This document shows, in pieces, positions 53,226-64,000 of a DNA stretch of 64,000 nucleotides. Source of the DNA: Cladopsammia gracilis. Lineage: Eukaryota > Cnidaria > Anthozoa > Scleractinia > Dendrophylliidae. The position numbers were made by a program, and so were the translations under genes. Location of the stretch: the NCBI GenBank assembly GCA_022457155.1, contig JAJGOT010000049.1, forward strand, positions 1,176,001 through 1,240,000, written 5' to 3'. The notes under the pieces were generated by a model. The model searched no databases and was not told the origin of the DNA. It saw nothing but the letters and a program-made list of their open reading frames with translations. Position 1 is the first letter of the stretch, and each line of letters opens with the position of its first letter.

Positions 53226-56200
53226 GTAAGTTATTCTAGCACAAAAATTATCATAAAATACTATTTCAAGTTTAGCTCAAAGCAGGTCGACTGCTGTTGT
53301 TTGAGAAGTCGAACGCGCGTTGTCTCTGTTGGTTTTGTGAAGTATCGAGGACTGTTCCAGCAGGCCTTGTTTTGTTAGGTGTTCGTGTACCGATGGTTAG
53401 GTAGTTTCAGATTGCTCTTAACAGCTCATTTAAGACTGGTACTGTATTGCCATCGTCTCTGCCCTTTACGTTAGCGGTTTGTGCTCGCATGCTCGGCTTG
53501 TTGTTCTACTTTCCTTCAAGAAAGGGTGTGGCGCGCGTCATCTCGCTAAGTGTTTCTCGCATAGAAAATATGTCGTTGTTACATCTTCTCACTTGATAGT
53601 TACGACCGCAGTTTTACTTTCCATTTGCGTTCATTCTAGATTTAATTTTGGTGCGCACATTTCTGGGTTTTAAGTTGGAAAAGCTTCCAGTGAAGTGCGT
53701 GTCAGGTTCGCGAGACACTTTCAATGTAAAGCGCGGTGTCGACTAGTAATAAAGTGATTTTCATCGTTTCTTCGTCGTTCTCGTTATTAAATAGCCCACT
53801 AATAGTAAGTAAGATCTTTTATCATTAAGTCCAAGATCGTTTCGTTTCGTTTAAGACGACTAAAGGCAGGCATGGGAAAACACGGAAAAGCACAGCACTG
53901 GAGTGGTTTTGGAAAAATGTCGTCTCCGCATTGCTTTCTCTGATCCCTCATATTAACGTTCTGGTGAAGACAAAGAAAGAAACAAAGAAAGAAAGGCAAA
54001 ATGAACCTTTCGTTCGTGACGTGGCACGAGTAATCTTTCACCAATTTTCCTGTTTGCGCAAGTTTCTATTTTGCTTTCACATGTATACATTAACTTTATT
54101 TATACTCGAATTTAAGTCTTCGAGCAAAAATAACAAAACGTTTTCACATAAATAATTTTTTACACTATAGACTCAATATGCTTCGATTATGAAATAAAAG
54201 TGTCTGCTCTTACATCGTTTGGTTGTCTGTCTTGAAAGGGTTTAATGTACTTGCGAGCAGACCAACTGTTTTATTTTCCGGTTTGGTGACGACTCCTGCG
54301 AAGCAAGGCATTAGAATAGGTTCACATGACTTACTTTTGCAATGTCTTACATTCTTTCCCCTTATCATCTTTGTAAATATATTTTTGGGGCGAACAAAGA
54401 TTGATTAATTATATACTGAATTGTGATTTAAAGCGTTAGTGTCAAGGCAGCAACTGGACGTTTCCTTTTAAGTTTACTATGTAGCATGAAGTTTTTGCGG
54501 ATTCCTCTCGATTCGCAAAAATAAGTTCCCGCAAAAAAGAAAAAACTCGCAAAATAATACTCAAAAATTCACTCCCTTCAGTCAAATAAAGAGCTCCGCT
54601 TTAAGGTTTCTTTTTATATTTTATTGGCAGACTCTGTCATGAACTCAGCAAACAGGACGCCATGTTTGTTACAACCGGCCTCGTGCTTTTTTAATACCCA
54701 TCATGCTTTGAGCACTTTACAAGATTACGTCATTGGTTATGGACTAAGACGCATACATGACAGACTGCATGAATGTCCTGTTTTTTTTTCACCTAATGTC
54801 ACGCATTAGATCTCCTGGATAAACATAACCTGGGGTGCTTTCCATTCAACCAAAGTTTCTGGCCACAAATCCATGAAACGGAAAAGTTTCAAGCAGAGCA
54901 GAACAATTTGCGAGCAGAACAACTTTTTTCCGGTTTGGTGAAAACCTGTTTTGGTCAGAAATCCATGAAAGGCAAAAGTTTCGGGGAAAAAATCGAAACA
55001 TTTAGGAATACGTTTTTAACTTAATTGCATTGATGGAATTTCCGGAATTACCGAAATTTTTTGTGTTCCATTCACGATTTGCCTCAGGCCTAGTCTCTCA
55101 CGTTACAAATGATAGGCTTCATGAAAGCAGGCAACAGGAAATTACAGCGGTTACCATTAACACGCAACCCACCGCCTTCAAAACAGTCAGAAATGAGTTT
55201 TAGTGGACGTCAATCAAGACCAATCAAAGAAAAGCCGTTAAAATTATTTTAGACTCTGACAGGATTTCAAGCAAACGGAGCTAAAATGTCGACAATTTTT
55301 CCCGCTGAGAGAAGGTAAAACTTAATTAATCTCGATTTCCAAGCCAGTTTAAACAAAAGAAAAGCTAATGTTTGTAGAGACCGTATTTTTAGAATAAAAC
55401 TTTTAAATTTCACTGCACGTGATAATTTACAACTCAGTGATGCATGTCTGATGAATTGTAGGCGGATCACAACTCATGAAGGCGCGGATGCACGAAGCGC
55501 CAGTTTTTATATCATGTTGAATGAAATCTCTTTAAAACTATAATTGACTTTGAAATTTGTTGTTTTAAAATGTTTACTATCTCTTTTTGGTAAAATTGTT
55601 AACGGCTTTTCTTTGATTGATGTCCACCAAACTCAAGCTTGACCTTCGGGGATGAAGCGATGGGTCGCGTGTTAATAGTAACCGCTGTAATCCCCCTCCC
55701 ATCTTGAACGATTTTAAAATCGCTTTTATCTCTAGATTGAACATATTTTACATTCCTCTGTCAGCTTTATCCAGATAAACCCCAGACTAATACGAGTCAT
55801 TTCTCTGGACTGCCTTTTGTTATTTACTGAGAAGGGGGAGGGGGGGGGAGGGGTAGGGGGCACATTGAGGTCTTCGGATTTTCGGTTTTTGGTCATTTTT
55901 GAGATCGTTTTTTTTTTTTTTCGTTTTGTTTTGTTTGTTTGTTTGTTTGTTTGTTTTTTTTTTTTGGCGGGGGGGGGGGGGGGGGGGGGAGGTCGCGGTT
56001 TTTTTTCCTTTCTAACATCCCGTTTTCGGTTGAGACCTTTTTATTTAACCTCGATCAACCCGGATAGGTTCAAGTGATGCGCCAACGAAGTGACGTTGCT
56101 GATGAAAGTGGCCCACAAAAGGCGGTAGAAGTTTTGCCTAATTCTATGGCAATAGCTTTAAAATAAATAAAAGAAGTAAGACGAGCTTACAGAAATTGGT

Positions 56201-56969
56201 AATAGAGGGCACAGCGTCGTGATATACAGGTTCGACTGTATTCAATTATATTTCGCTGTGGTATCACGGGTTAGGGGTTTAAGGTTTGTGAATTTGCTAT
56301 TTTGATCACTATGTTCGGCGGTTTTTCGGTAGTTTGAACGGTTTTTATTGCGGTTTTTCGGCTCTCCCGTTTTTTTATTGGCCTCAAGGCCCCCCTCTTG
56401 AAGCATGGAAGTCACCGGCTACACTATAAAAGGTTCTTAAACAACTGCGGCAACTTGCAAGCCACGGCATTAAATTACGTGGCAATCGGGCTCAGTATAA
56501 ATTTCACGAGTCTGGCATTACTTTTTCAGACTTGATTAGTATCAGTATTAGAGATACTTAAAATTGAAACAGATCTTCAGTACCAAGAAAGAAGGGAGAT
56601 TGAGGTTAATAATCCATGTATATTTCTTCTACAGCATTTGGGCTCAAGTGCTACACCTGTACCAGTTCAAGTAGCATGGATGACTGTGACAAGAATAGAA
56701 AGGAATTGGATTGTGGCTCAGGCTTTGACCGCTGTGGAAAATCGACAATCGAGTACAAAGCTTCAGTCTTGTCCATTAAAACCTTCACCAAAGCCTGTAT
56801 TACCAAGGCAGCTTGCGATGCTGCATCCACCACACTTAAAGCATGCAAGGATGCTGGTGGCACATGCAAACTCGATTGTTGTGATGGAGATCTGTGCAAC
56901 GGCGGTGCAGCGCCCATGGTCAGCGTCCTTCTGATGGTGGCATGCTCCCTCGTGGCCTTTTTCCGTTAA
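53180..56969 (+). CDS. Ly6/uPAR three-finger protein, secreted and probably GPI-anchored
   Basis: Joining 53180-53225 and 56635-56969 gives 126 residues. Residues 1-18 (MKTLFALAFLLCISVAFG) are a signal peptide. The mature part opens LKCYTC and has 12 cysteines (21, 24, 33, 42, 49, 70, 76, 86, 93, 97, 98, 103), ending with the family hallmark CCDGDLCN (97-104). Small residues GGAAP then the hydrophobic tail VSVLLMVACSLVAFF (111-125) form a GPI-attachment signal. Ly6 proteins fold as three fingers and act at the cell surface as ligands or modulators; the partner is unknown. The start is fixed by an in-frame TAG at 53165-53167. AATAAA variant ATTAAA at 57030. The 3.4-kb intron is full of repeats. 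Confidence 0.9.
54222..54950 (+). repeat. Left arm of a large inverted repeat around Ly6 exon 2
   Basis: 54222-54485 (GTACTTGCGAGCAGA, CCGGTTTGGTGACGACTCC, TTCTTTCCCCTTATCATCTT, AATTGTGATTTAAAGCGTTA, CAAGGCAGCAACTG) is the reverse complement of 58862-59108. 54770-54910 (TGGGGTGCTTTCCATTC, ATCCATGAAACGGAAAAGTT) is the reverse complement of 58700-58830. About 290 bp (54486-54769) is extra in this arm. Confidence 0.85.
55138..55697. repeat. Foldback repeat in the Ly6 intron
   Basis: 55138-55250 (ATTACAGCGGTTACCATTAA, TTAGTGGACGTCAATCA, AAAGAAAAGCCGTTAA) pairs with 55585-55697 (TTAACGGCTTTTCTTTGATT, GATGTCCACCAAA, TAATAGTAACCGCTGTAAT). Confidence 0.8.
55834..55991. repeat. Low-complexity G and T runs
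   Basis: G-rich run at 55834-55859, T run, (GTTT)n, T run, then about 25 nearly pure G at 55966-55991. Open frames here are artificial. Confidence 0.9.
56635..56969 (+). CDS. Ly6-type gene coding exon 2 (three-finger domain and GPI signal)
   Basis: Acceptor TTCTTCTACAG; completes Ala16 and runs to TAA at 56967-56969. Most Ly6 genes divide the finger domain over two exons; here it is a single exon. Confidence 0.92.
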
Positions 56970-57035
56970 GCGGAAAGGAACGAAGCTACCAGTGTTTGCA
57001 GCCTATCAGAATCAGCTTAGACTCTCCTTATTAAA

Positions 57036-58689
57036 GTCATTTTTTATAGAAATTAGGAAAAAACACCAACCTTAAAATTAATTTGTGTCGGAACGATGTG
57101 AAAAAAGCGAGCAACCTGCTCGCGTAGTCAGAATAAGAAAATACGTTAGATTTGTGATCAAGTAAAATATTTTGGATTTTGTATGTCAGCTGCATTAAAA
57201 TAATGTAAACTTTATTTGATTGTGTTTGTTGTCTATGAAAAAAAAAAGAAAAAAAAATGTGATATTTTTAATCCCAGGAAACGAAAGTCGAACCCTCCAC
57301 AGGTGAAGGCCGGAGGGGTTAAACTTTAAGTGAAAGTCGACCATAGGCAGGAACTGAGAGAGAGGGCGCGAAGCAGCCGTGATTCCTATGGTGGTGGAAA
57401 GCGAGAGAAATGGAGACAATTGGGTACAATACAGCATGATATAGTTTTGAGTCAAAAAGCCGCAAAGAGGCGGAAGCTAACTAAGAAAACGAATCTGTTT
57501 ACTTTGACCAATCTGGGAGTCTGTAATTTTCGCACCGGAATGAAAGAGAGCGAGAACACCATGCCCGGCTCTATCTGCCCCAATTCTTCTCTAGAACTTC
57601 AGTAGACTTGTCTTCAAAAAATACTCTGTGTTCAACAAATTCAAAATAATAGTTTGGATAATGTACCACAAACTCCCTCTCTCAAACATGTGGGAGGTAT
57701 GAATGGAGGCGATTTGGGGACTATGTCAAATTCCCACCCCACTCTCTGACAACTTGTGGCACTGCGCATGGCATCGTTTACGAATCGTGCAAAACCACAC
57801 ATGCATGAGGAAAAACAAACAAACAACATGCTTTCAAATAACCTTTCCTCACCTTGCCCCGGGGTGGGTTCGAGATTAGGATTGATTGATATTATAAGTG
57901 CATTTATATTAACGAAATCACTCATTTGTCACGATGTGTCCTTAACATGTTCATATTAATCGAAGTGATCAAGAAACCAGAGAATGAACCCGGGGGAATC
58001 CCACATGAAAAGCACACTAACAAAAGTCTGGTCTGCGACAAAAAAAAAAAAACATTACTGGCGTATCCCATGGCGTCTTTTAATTCAAATATACTTCGTG
58101 TACTTCGTGTATTCCAAGCGCAGTTTCTCTTCTCGTTCAATGCTCCGCATAATCAAACAAAATAAATGTTGGCATTTGTGCCAAAGTTACAGGAGAAATG
58201 AATGCACAAAGAAAAATCAAGATTCAATTTTTCTGTGGAATACTATTGGAATCTGTTCTGTGAGGGGGAGGGGAGAGGGGCTCTTTTCCTCATGAATTCT
58301 TTGCCCATTACTCATGGTCACGCGCCGTTGTGACTTGGGTCAATTGTTGAGCTCTCATTGTTGCCATCACCGCGTACGATTTGGTAGAGAACTGGTGTTC
58401 GCGCTAGTTTTTCTATCTTTTTGCTGCTACACCGTGCTGACGAGACCCAACCAGGTCGAAACAGCTGTCCACGGTTGCATTTTGGCTTTCAGTATGGGCT
58501 CTATCATGTCGTTGTCGCGTTAAAAGTTCTACGTAGTATCAGCGTTGCTGATATGTTTGTATTACTATTTTTGGCTGATCAGATCTTCTATAGATCCTAC
58601 GTACACCAGCAGCATTTTCGTTCGCGGTCTTTTGCTACTTGTTCTACTATTTTCTTATTTTAGGACCTGAGGGGTCGTCATCACACCAC
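57036..58689. other. Downstream of the Ly6-type gene, no gene recognised
   Basis: Short open frames at 57330-57605 and 57926-58165 have no known motif. The segment near 58430-58560 (CGAGACCCAACCAGGTCGAA) has the look of a dispersed repeat, but no second copy is in the window. Confidence 0.35.
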
Positions 58690-59108
58690 CGGGTTGTTCT
58701 GCTCTGCTCTAAAGACGTCTCTAAACTTTTCCGTTTCATGGATTTCTGACCGAAAATTTCGGCCGAATGGAAAGCACCCCAGGTTATCTTGACGTAACAC
58801 GTAACATTCGGTGAAAAAAAAAAAGGAGACATCCAGTCTGCCATCAAAGTAACTGGAACTAAACGTGCACATAAAAGAAAACGTTCAGTTGCTGCCTTGA
58901 CATTAACGCTTTAAATCACAATTCAGTGTATAATTAATCAATCTATATTTGCCCCAATAATATTATTAATTAGCAAAGATGATAAGGGGAAAGAATGTAA
59001 GTCATTGCCAAAGTAAACCTATTGTACTGCTTTGCTTCGGAGGAGTCGTCACCAAACCGGAAAAAAATACAGTTGTTCTGCTCGCAAGTACATTAATCCC
59101 TTTTATGA
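58690..59108 (-). repeat. Right arm of the large inverted repeat around Ly6 exon 2
   Basis: Reverse complement of parts of 54222-54950. The two arms enclose 3.7 kb including the whole second coding exon. Confidence 0.85.
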
Positions 59109-60568
59109 CAGACAAGCAAACGATGAGAGAGCGGACTCTTTAATTTTCCCTTTCTTAAACGTATCTGTGGAAATGTGGTCACTGTATTTAAAGAATCCGA
59201 TAAATGTGAGTGTTACGTCGGTGCGAGTGTTGTGAGAGTAAATGATGAGTGATAAATACTTTGAAATATGAAATGATGTAAGAAGCCAGAGTCTCGATTT
59301 TAGGAACAAAACGACGCTGAACGTCGCATAATTGAAATATTTGTGGCGGATGGGATTAGTATCGCGCTGCGTGAGCCTATTGTTTTGAACGCAATAAGAA
59401 ATTCGCACCAAAACAGAGTCTGTTTCATGTGTTCTACCCGTCATCACTGTTACATTTAAAGAGCTTTCTGTACATTTTCAGTCATCTCTGTTCAAATTCC
59501 AATTAATTCTAAACCAAATAATTGCGTTACTGAAAACCGGCAACATATCTTAACGGTCCTTAATAAGGAACTCAGTGTAAAATAGCGGTGCATATTTTTA
59601 AGAAATATGTTGCAAGTCATTTGTCTAGTAACAATACACATGCCGCAAGCTTTAATAAGTTAAGTGTTTATAAGATTCTGTAAATTTGTTTGCGCCGGTT
59701 TGTGCATATAAACGTTTTCGCTGTACTGAAAAAAGCAACATCCAATATTTATTGTACACTGATACTCGGCGAATACGCTCGCTTAATCTGAGCTTTGACC
59801 TAATCTTCAAAACGCTTTACAAATAAAAAAAGACAAATAAATGGCGACTTATTTATTTATCGTGCAAAAAACCCCAACAGTGGAAGAAAACAACTCCGTG
59901 GAACGTTCGAAATAAAGGCACAAAACATGGTAAAAACGAGAAAAAAGCAAGTGACACACTCAAACACACCAACCCCTATAGGCGTACGAGGGGGAGGGGC
60001 TGGGGGCAAAACTGGGCGACTACTCGGGCACCACAGACACAGTAAAATTACTGAATTATTTTTTGATTCAATGACTTAATTTATTTGTTTTTATTTCGTA
60101 ACTCACATTACTCACTTAACTTTCTAATCGAGCTCTATACTACATCGATCATGTCATTCATGTGATAGCTCCATTAGATGCTCACCGCGTGAGCAGGCAC
60201 AGAACGACAAACCGCCAAGCCGGGTGGGAATGGTAATGTAGGCCGCGCAGGGATTGAAACTAAGGGTGCGTTTCTTTTCTACGTATTCTGCCCATTCCAA
60301 AACAGAAAACCTCAAACCATTGCACCTATTCCTCTCGTAAAATATAGAAAGAAGTCGTTACTTTGACTATGCGTACCTGGAAAAATTTCCGTGTGTGAGA
60401 ATGTAAGCAACATAGTTTTGTTAGCGTATTCTGATTTCAGAATGACCAGAATATGTTCCAAAAAACGCACCCTAAGTATAACATTTGGCGACTATTTTGT
60501 ATGCGTGGTTGGTATCTGGTCGTGGTCGATTAAAATAGTATGTCTTCGTTGAAGTCTCGTAAAAGATC
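59109..60568. other. Intergenic, nothing recognised
   Basis: No domain, inverted ends or tandem units seen on either strand. Confidence 0.35.
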
Positions 60569-60635
60569 TTATCGGAGAAGTACGTAAGTATCTAGAAGTA
60601 CTTAAGTTCTCTTATCGGAGAAGTACGTAAGTACG
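60569..60635 (+). repeat. Short direct duplication
   Basis: TCTTATCGGAGAAGTACGTA occurs at 60569 and 60612; between them AAGTACTTAAG words. Confidence 0.85.
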
Positions 60636-61182
60636 AAGAATGCGAGATGTGGAAGCTCATCCTCGGATCGTTCACAGCGGTAGAAAAGTAAAATGTCAGC
60701 GAGAGCTAGAATCATCATCATCATCATGACAAATAAACATGACGTCACGAGTTTCATTCGGACAAATAAAGCAGTTCAGCACCTCCGACAAAATTTTTCC
60801 CGTACGCCGATGCCAACACCCGCGGAAAAAAAACATGGATCTAAACACTTCAATATAACATAGAAATACTGCTAATTAAATTTCTTGGCGGTATTGCTCA
60901 AAAATTGACGAAACGGCTCCGTTAAGTTAAAAGACTAGCAAGGCTGGTACATGGTGCAATTGAACGTTTCCAAGAGAGCTTTCATCGATGACCATCGATT
61001 CGTGAGTGTGCCTTCTATGCACCACATGGAAAACACAAACAGTTTTTTTTCGTAAAGTTTAAAATCTGATTTAGGAAAGAAGATTTTAGAAAGGAAGAAG
61101 CTAGGACAGAAAGCATGGAATTGCGTTTTCAGTTGTCTCATACGTCCATTCAAGACCGCCAAAAACCATGCAACATTCAATA

Positions 61183-61690
61183 TTCAAATTTTTTCGCTAG
61201 TCTACAAACAAAGTTGCAGTGATGGTTGTAAGTCTACTGTCTCAAATGAATCTCATCACCTCAGAAGTTTTGGGCGCGCCGCCTGTAAGCTTACATGAAG
61301 GAGCGGAGACCCCTATAGAAGGCCTATGTTCAAAACACTAATTTATTCAAATTTCCCTAGTCTATAAACAAAATTACAGTTAATGTTAATTAACTGCTTT
61401 CTCAAATGGATCGCGTCACCTCAGAAGCTTGGGCGTGCCGCCTATAAGCTTACATGAAGGAGTACAGACCCCTGTATTCAAAACAGTAATTTATTCAAAT
61501 TTCCTTAGTTTAAAATGTTTAACAAAGTTACAGTTAATGTTAATTTATTGCTGATTGAAATGAATCTCATCACCTCAGAAGCTTGCGTGCGCCGCCTGTA
61601 AGTTACATAATGGAGGAGAAACCTTAAACTCTAATTTTTGAAAATTTTCCTGGTCTGTAAACTTAGTTGTATAGTTAGTCTACTGCCACG
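61183..61690 (+). repeat. Tandem repeat, about 3.3 units of 142-163 bp
   Basis: Units start near 61183, 61346, 61494 and 61636 (TTCAAATTT, AGTCTA.AAACAAA, AATCTCATCACCTCAGAAG, CGCCGCCTGTAAGCTTACAT). Unit length shrinks rightwards. Confidence 0.88.
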
Positions 61691-62355
61691 AACACCGCCA
61701 CGGTTCTAATCTCCTGATCACGCCTCAGCTCAAGCACGGCGACTGAAAGCTAAATGAGCTAAATATATAAAGCTAAATATCTAGATATGTATTGCACAGC
61801 CACAGTGAATAATTTGATCAGATTTTTTCGAATTAAAAGCAACTGTGTAAAGCGTATGTTTATCCAGGAATCAAAATAAAGCAGAATACTAATCTGCGTA
61901 AATGGTGCCATGAGCGTGAACATTTTGGTGGGAATTCTCAGATTTTGACTCTAAGGATCTGTCGTGTTTTTCATAATTTCAAATGATTCTTTATATAAAA
62001 TCGAATACTAAGAACTTACCTTCAAAGTTTTGTGTACTTTCTCTTTTGCGATCATGAGAACTACCACTTTTCCTAACATCGCTTCATGTGCAATTTTTGA
62101 GTATTTTTTGATTTTAATCGCTTTTGCAAAAATCTGAGAAACGGCTCGATGGATTTTTTTTAAAACGTTAACCATGCATGCTTACCGATGTGCAAAATAT
62201 TAGTTGAAAGTTTCATTGACATTGATTCACTGGAACGCATTTAAATTTATGGATGAAGACGACGTACGAACCGGCCAAAACGTTTGCGTTACAAATTTAC
62301 TTTTTTTAAGTTATGCTGAGTAATGATTTCAAATCAATGCGCACTACATTCTACC

Positions 62356-62455
62356 CTGGGTTCCAGAGGTATTCTCGCGGCGAGCTTCGTGACTTGCCGG
62401 CCGAAGACCGATCAACGAGTGGCGAAGCCGCGAGAAAACCTCTGGAACAAAGCGG
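62356..62455. repeat. Foldback sequence
   Basis: GTTCCAGAGGTATTCTCGCGGC at the left pairs with GCCGCGAGAAAACCTCTGGAAC at the right with two mismatches. Likely a MITE; a similar gap-centre GAAGACCGATCAACGAG lies between the arms. Confidence 0.7.
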
Positions 62456-62844
62456 TTTGGTTTACCGTTCTCGGTGAACCTTGATCGTTTTCATCCAGTT
62501 ATATCTAAACCAATCACAGCGAAGACCTCCCACTTGTGTTCACATGCACTGGCACGTGCTGGCACGTGAAGATATGACAGCTTTGACAGGAGCTAATTAC
62601 AAGGTGTCAAATGGCCTGCCAAATGACGCGTTTGTTTACGGCTTTCAAATTCCGACTCCCGTGAAAACTGTTCCAAACTCAAAGTTTTCGCTGTCGTGCC
62701 GTTTATACGAAGTGAATGTAATTTCCAGTGGGGGCTACTACAGCCTAATTGACGCAAACGCAAAAAAAAAAACTGAACATTTTCGGACGTATTACGGTGA
62801 TTTTCGACGCCCAAGAAGACAATCTCAGGCCTACTCTGGGACCT

Positions 62845-63068
62845 TAAGTCGCCGTAACTTTAGGCGACTTTAAGCGATTTAAGGCGATTTAAGGCGACTT
62901 AAGGAAAAATTAGTTTAAAATATTGGCGACTTAAGGCGACTTTAGGCGACTTTAGGCGACTTTAGGCGACTTTAGGCGACTTAAGGCGATTTAAGGCGAC
63001 TTAAGGCGATTTAAGGCGACTTAAGGCAACTTAAGGCAACTTAAGGTGACTGAAGGCAACTTCAGGCA
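62845..63068 (+). repeat. (GGCGACTTAA)n minisatellite
   Basis: About 20 units of 10 bp with GGCGATTTAA, GGCGACTTTA and GGCAACTTAA variants; variants are grouped, as expected from stepwise expansion. Confidence 0.95.
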
Positions 63069-63796
63069 ACATAAAAGTGTTTCTAAAAAGTGATGAAACA
63101 AAAGTTATTGACAGTCTCTTCATCACTATACCTAAATACAAAGCCACTGGTCTCTGGAGAGAAATATGAGACAGGATTCAAGCCAGGTCCGATTGAGTCA
63201 GGACTTAAGTCAGTTTGCGACCAAGGACTCCAGTTCAGGTTAGACATAGAGTTAGGGTTAGGGCTACAGCTTGAGTCCTGACATGAATCCTGGCATTCAT
63301 GATAGTTTGTCTCATATTTCAATAAACAAAATTATCACAATCAGTTCATTTGGTCTCAGATAGACTTAAGTGACCGTAAATCTCCAGTTTCCAGATTTTA
63401 AAGCCCCTTTTAGCTATACTGAGATTCAAATTATTACAATAACAACAACAACATTATATAAATAATATTAATGCTAAATTGTATTATGAACATTAATTAG
63501 CCAAACAAGAGGCAGGAACAATATTACTTATCTAGAATGAGAAAAAATTCAGTTAGCTGCTTAAATGTTTTTAAGATATTGCAATAAAAACAATAATCAT
63601 ACAAAAAATATAAAGATCATATACACTGCCAAACAAAATCTTGGGAAAAAATCCAACTTTTTCACTTAAAAATGGATACCTGATCTGAATCAAACTAACA
63701 TACATTTTCCTTGACTTATTTATACAACGATGAACAAAGGCATCGAATTAGTTAATTAAAAATCACTTCTCGATTTCACATATTACATAAATTTGG
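63069..63796. other. 3' flank of the edge gene
   Basis: Contains AATAAACAAAAT-type AT-rich sequence and two telomere-like TTAGGG units at 63250-63261, too few to mean anything. No coding exon recognised. Confidence 0.35.
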
Positions 63797-64000
63797 TTAA
63801 TTTATCTGCCACTGTTGTGGCAGTTGCACAGTCAATTTTGGCTCGAAAGCTTGACAAACGACATCCAAAACTGTTTGGTCAGGCACCCAGCCAATTTGTT
63901 GTTCTCCTGCCTTAGTCCAATAGAATATTCCAATATCATATTTGGTACCGTAAGCGAGGGTCCTTCTCAATAGCGCATCTTTCCCATTTTCTCCAACTAT
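63797..64000 (-). CDS. C-terminal end of an unidentified protein (partial at window edge)
   Basis: On the minus strand an open frame enters from beyond 64000 and runs 67 codons to a TAA at 63797-63799. It includes GKDALLRRTLAYGTKYDIGI, then FYWTKAGEQQIGWVPDQ and ends QLPQQWQIN. It has no ATG near its start, as expected of an internal or last exon. Balanced composition, aromatic and Gly-rich turns and lack of repeats make it look real. Family not recognised; a transposon origin cannot be excluded. Confidence 0.5.
   Translation of the reverse strand: MVGENGKDALLRRTLAYGTKYDIGIFYWTKAGEQQIGWVPDQTVLDVVCQAFEPKLTVQLPQQWQIN

Noticed and set aside
56616..56634. ATG at 56616 as the start of the Ly6-type protein
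   Set aside because: It lies in the pyrimidine-rich acceptor of exon 2 and gives no signal peptide; exon 1 at 53180 supplies a proper one in phase.
62481..62873. A 130-codon open frame as a gene
   Set aside because: No domain, no splice signals, contains a poly-Lys stretch from an A run, and its end is the start of the GGCGACTTAA minisatellite.
63249..63262. Telomeric TTAGGG repeat
   Set aside because: Only two units inside ordinary sequence; chance or an old repair scar.

Overview
The window is animal nuclear DNA. Coding sequence is split into short exons with GT/AG introns, the bulk is AT-rich, and most of it is old transposon debris. The gene content and the kinds of repeats (tRNA-derived SINEs, Penelope-like, Ty3/gypsy, Crypton and many foldback MITE-like elements) fit an anthozoan cnidarian, most likely a stony coral. 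That taxonomic call is inference; no organism-specific marker was seen.

Layout. (1) 1-7239: no intact gene. The left edge (about 455-940) is a second copy of the sequence lying downstream of the PDE9A gene, followed by repeats, LINE fragments and a 105-bp near-perfect palindrome. (2) 7240-40985, + strand: a complete gene for a high-affinity cGMP phosphodiesterase of the PDE9A family. I rebuilt it as 18 coding exons (1746 nt plus stop, 582 residues) with all phases consistent and all catalytic residues present. Its introns are crowded with mobile elements: SINEs with clear target duplications, PIF/Harbinger-like, piggyBac-like and pogo-like non-autonomous elements, a decayed Crypton-type tyrosine recombinase, and a decayed Ty3/gypsy element (30258-35107) inserted inside a Penelope-like GIY-YIG fragment that itself abuts the acceptor of exon 15. 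(3) 41-53 kb: duplicated flanking sequence, a piggyBac-like element, a LINE reverse-transcriptase fragment, an inverted copy of the 1.1-kb repeat family seen at 2.6 and 18-21 kb, an unrecognised decayed reading frame and a broken Tc1/mariner-like transposase. (4) 53180-56969, + strand: a two-exon gene for a secreted, probably GPI-anchored Ly6/uPAR three-finger protein of 126 residues. (5) 57-64 kb: mostly unrecognised sequence with several tandem repeats, and at the right edge the C-terminal end of an unidentified minus-strand gene.

The genes do not form an operon-like unit. PDE9A lowers cGMP in the cell and the Ly6 protein is a cell-surface protein; their closeness is not evidence of shared function. 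The strongest leads are the predicted tandem PDE9A paralogue just left of the window, the nested transposon stratigraphy (several insertions can be dated relative to each other from target duplications and empty sites within this window), and the palindrome set in a TA microsatellite.
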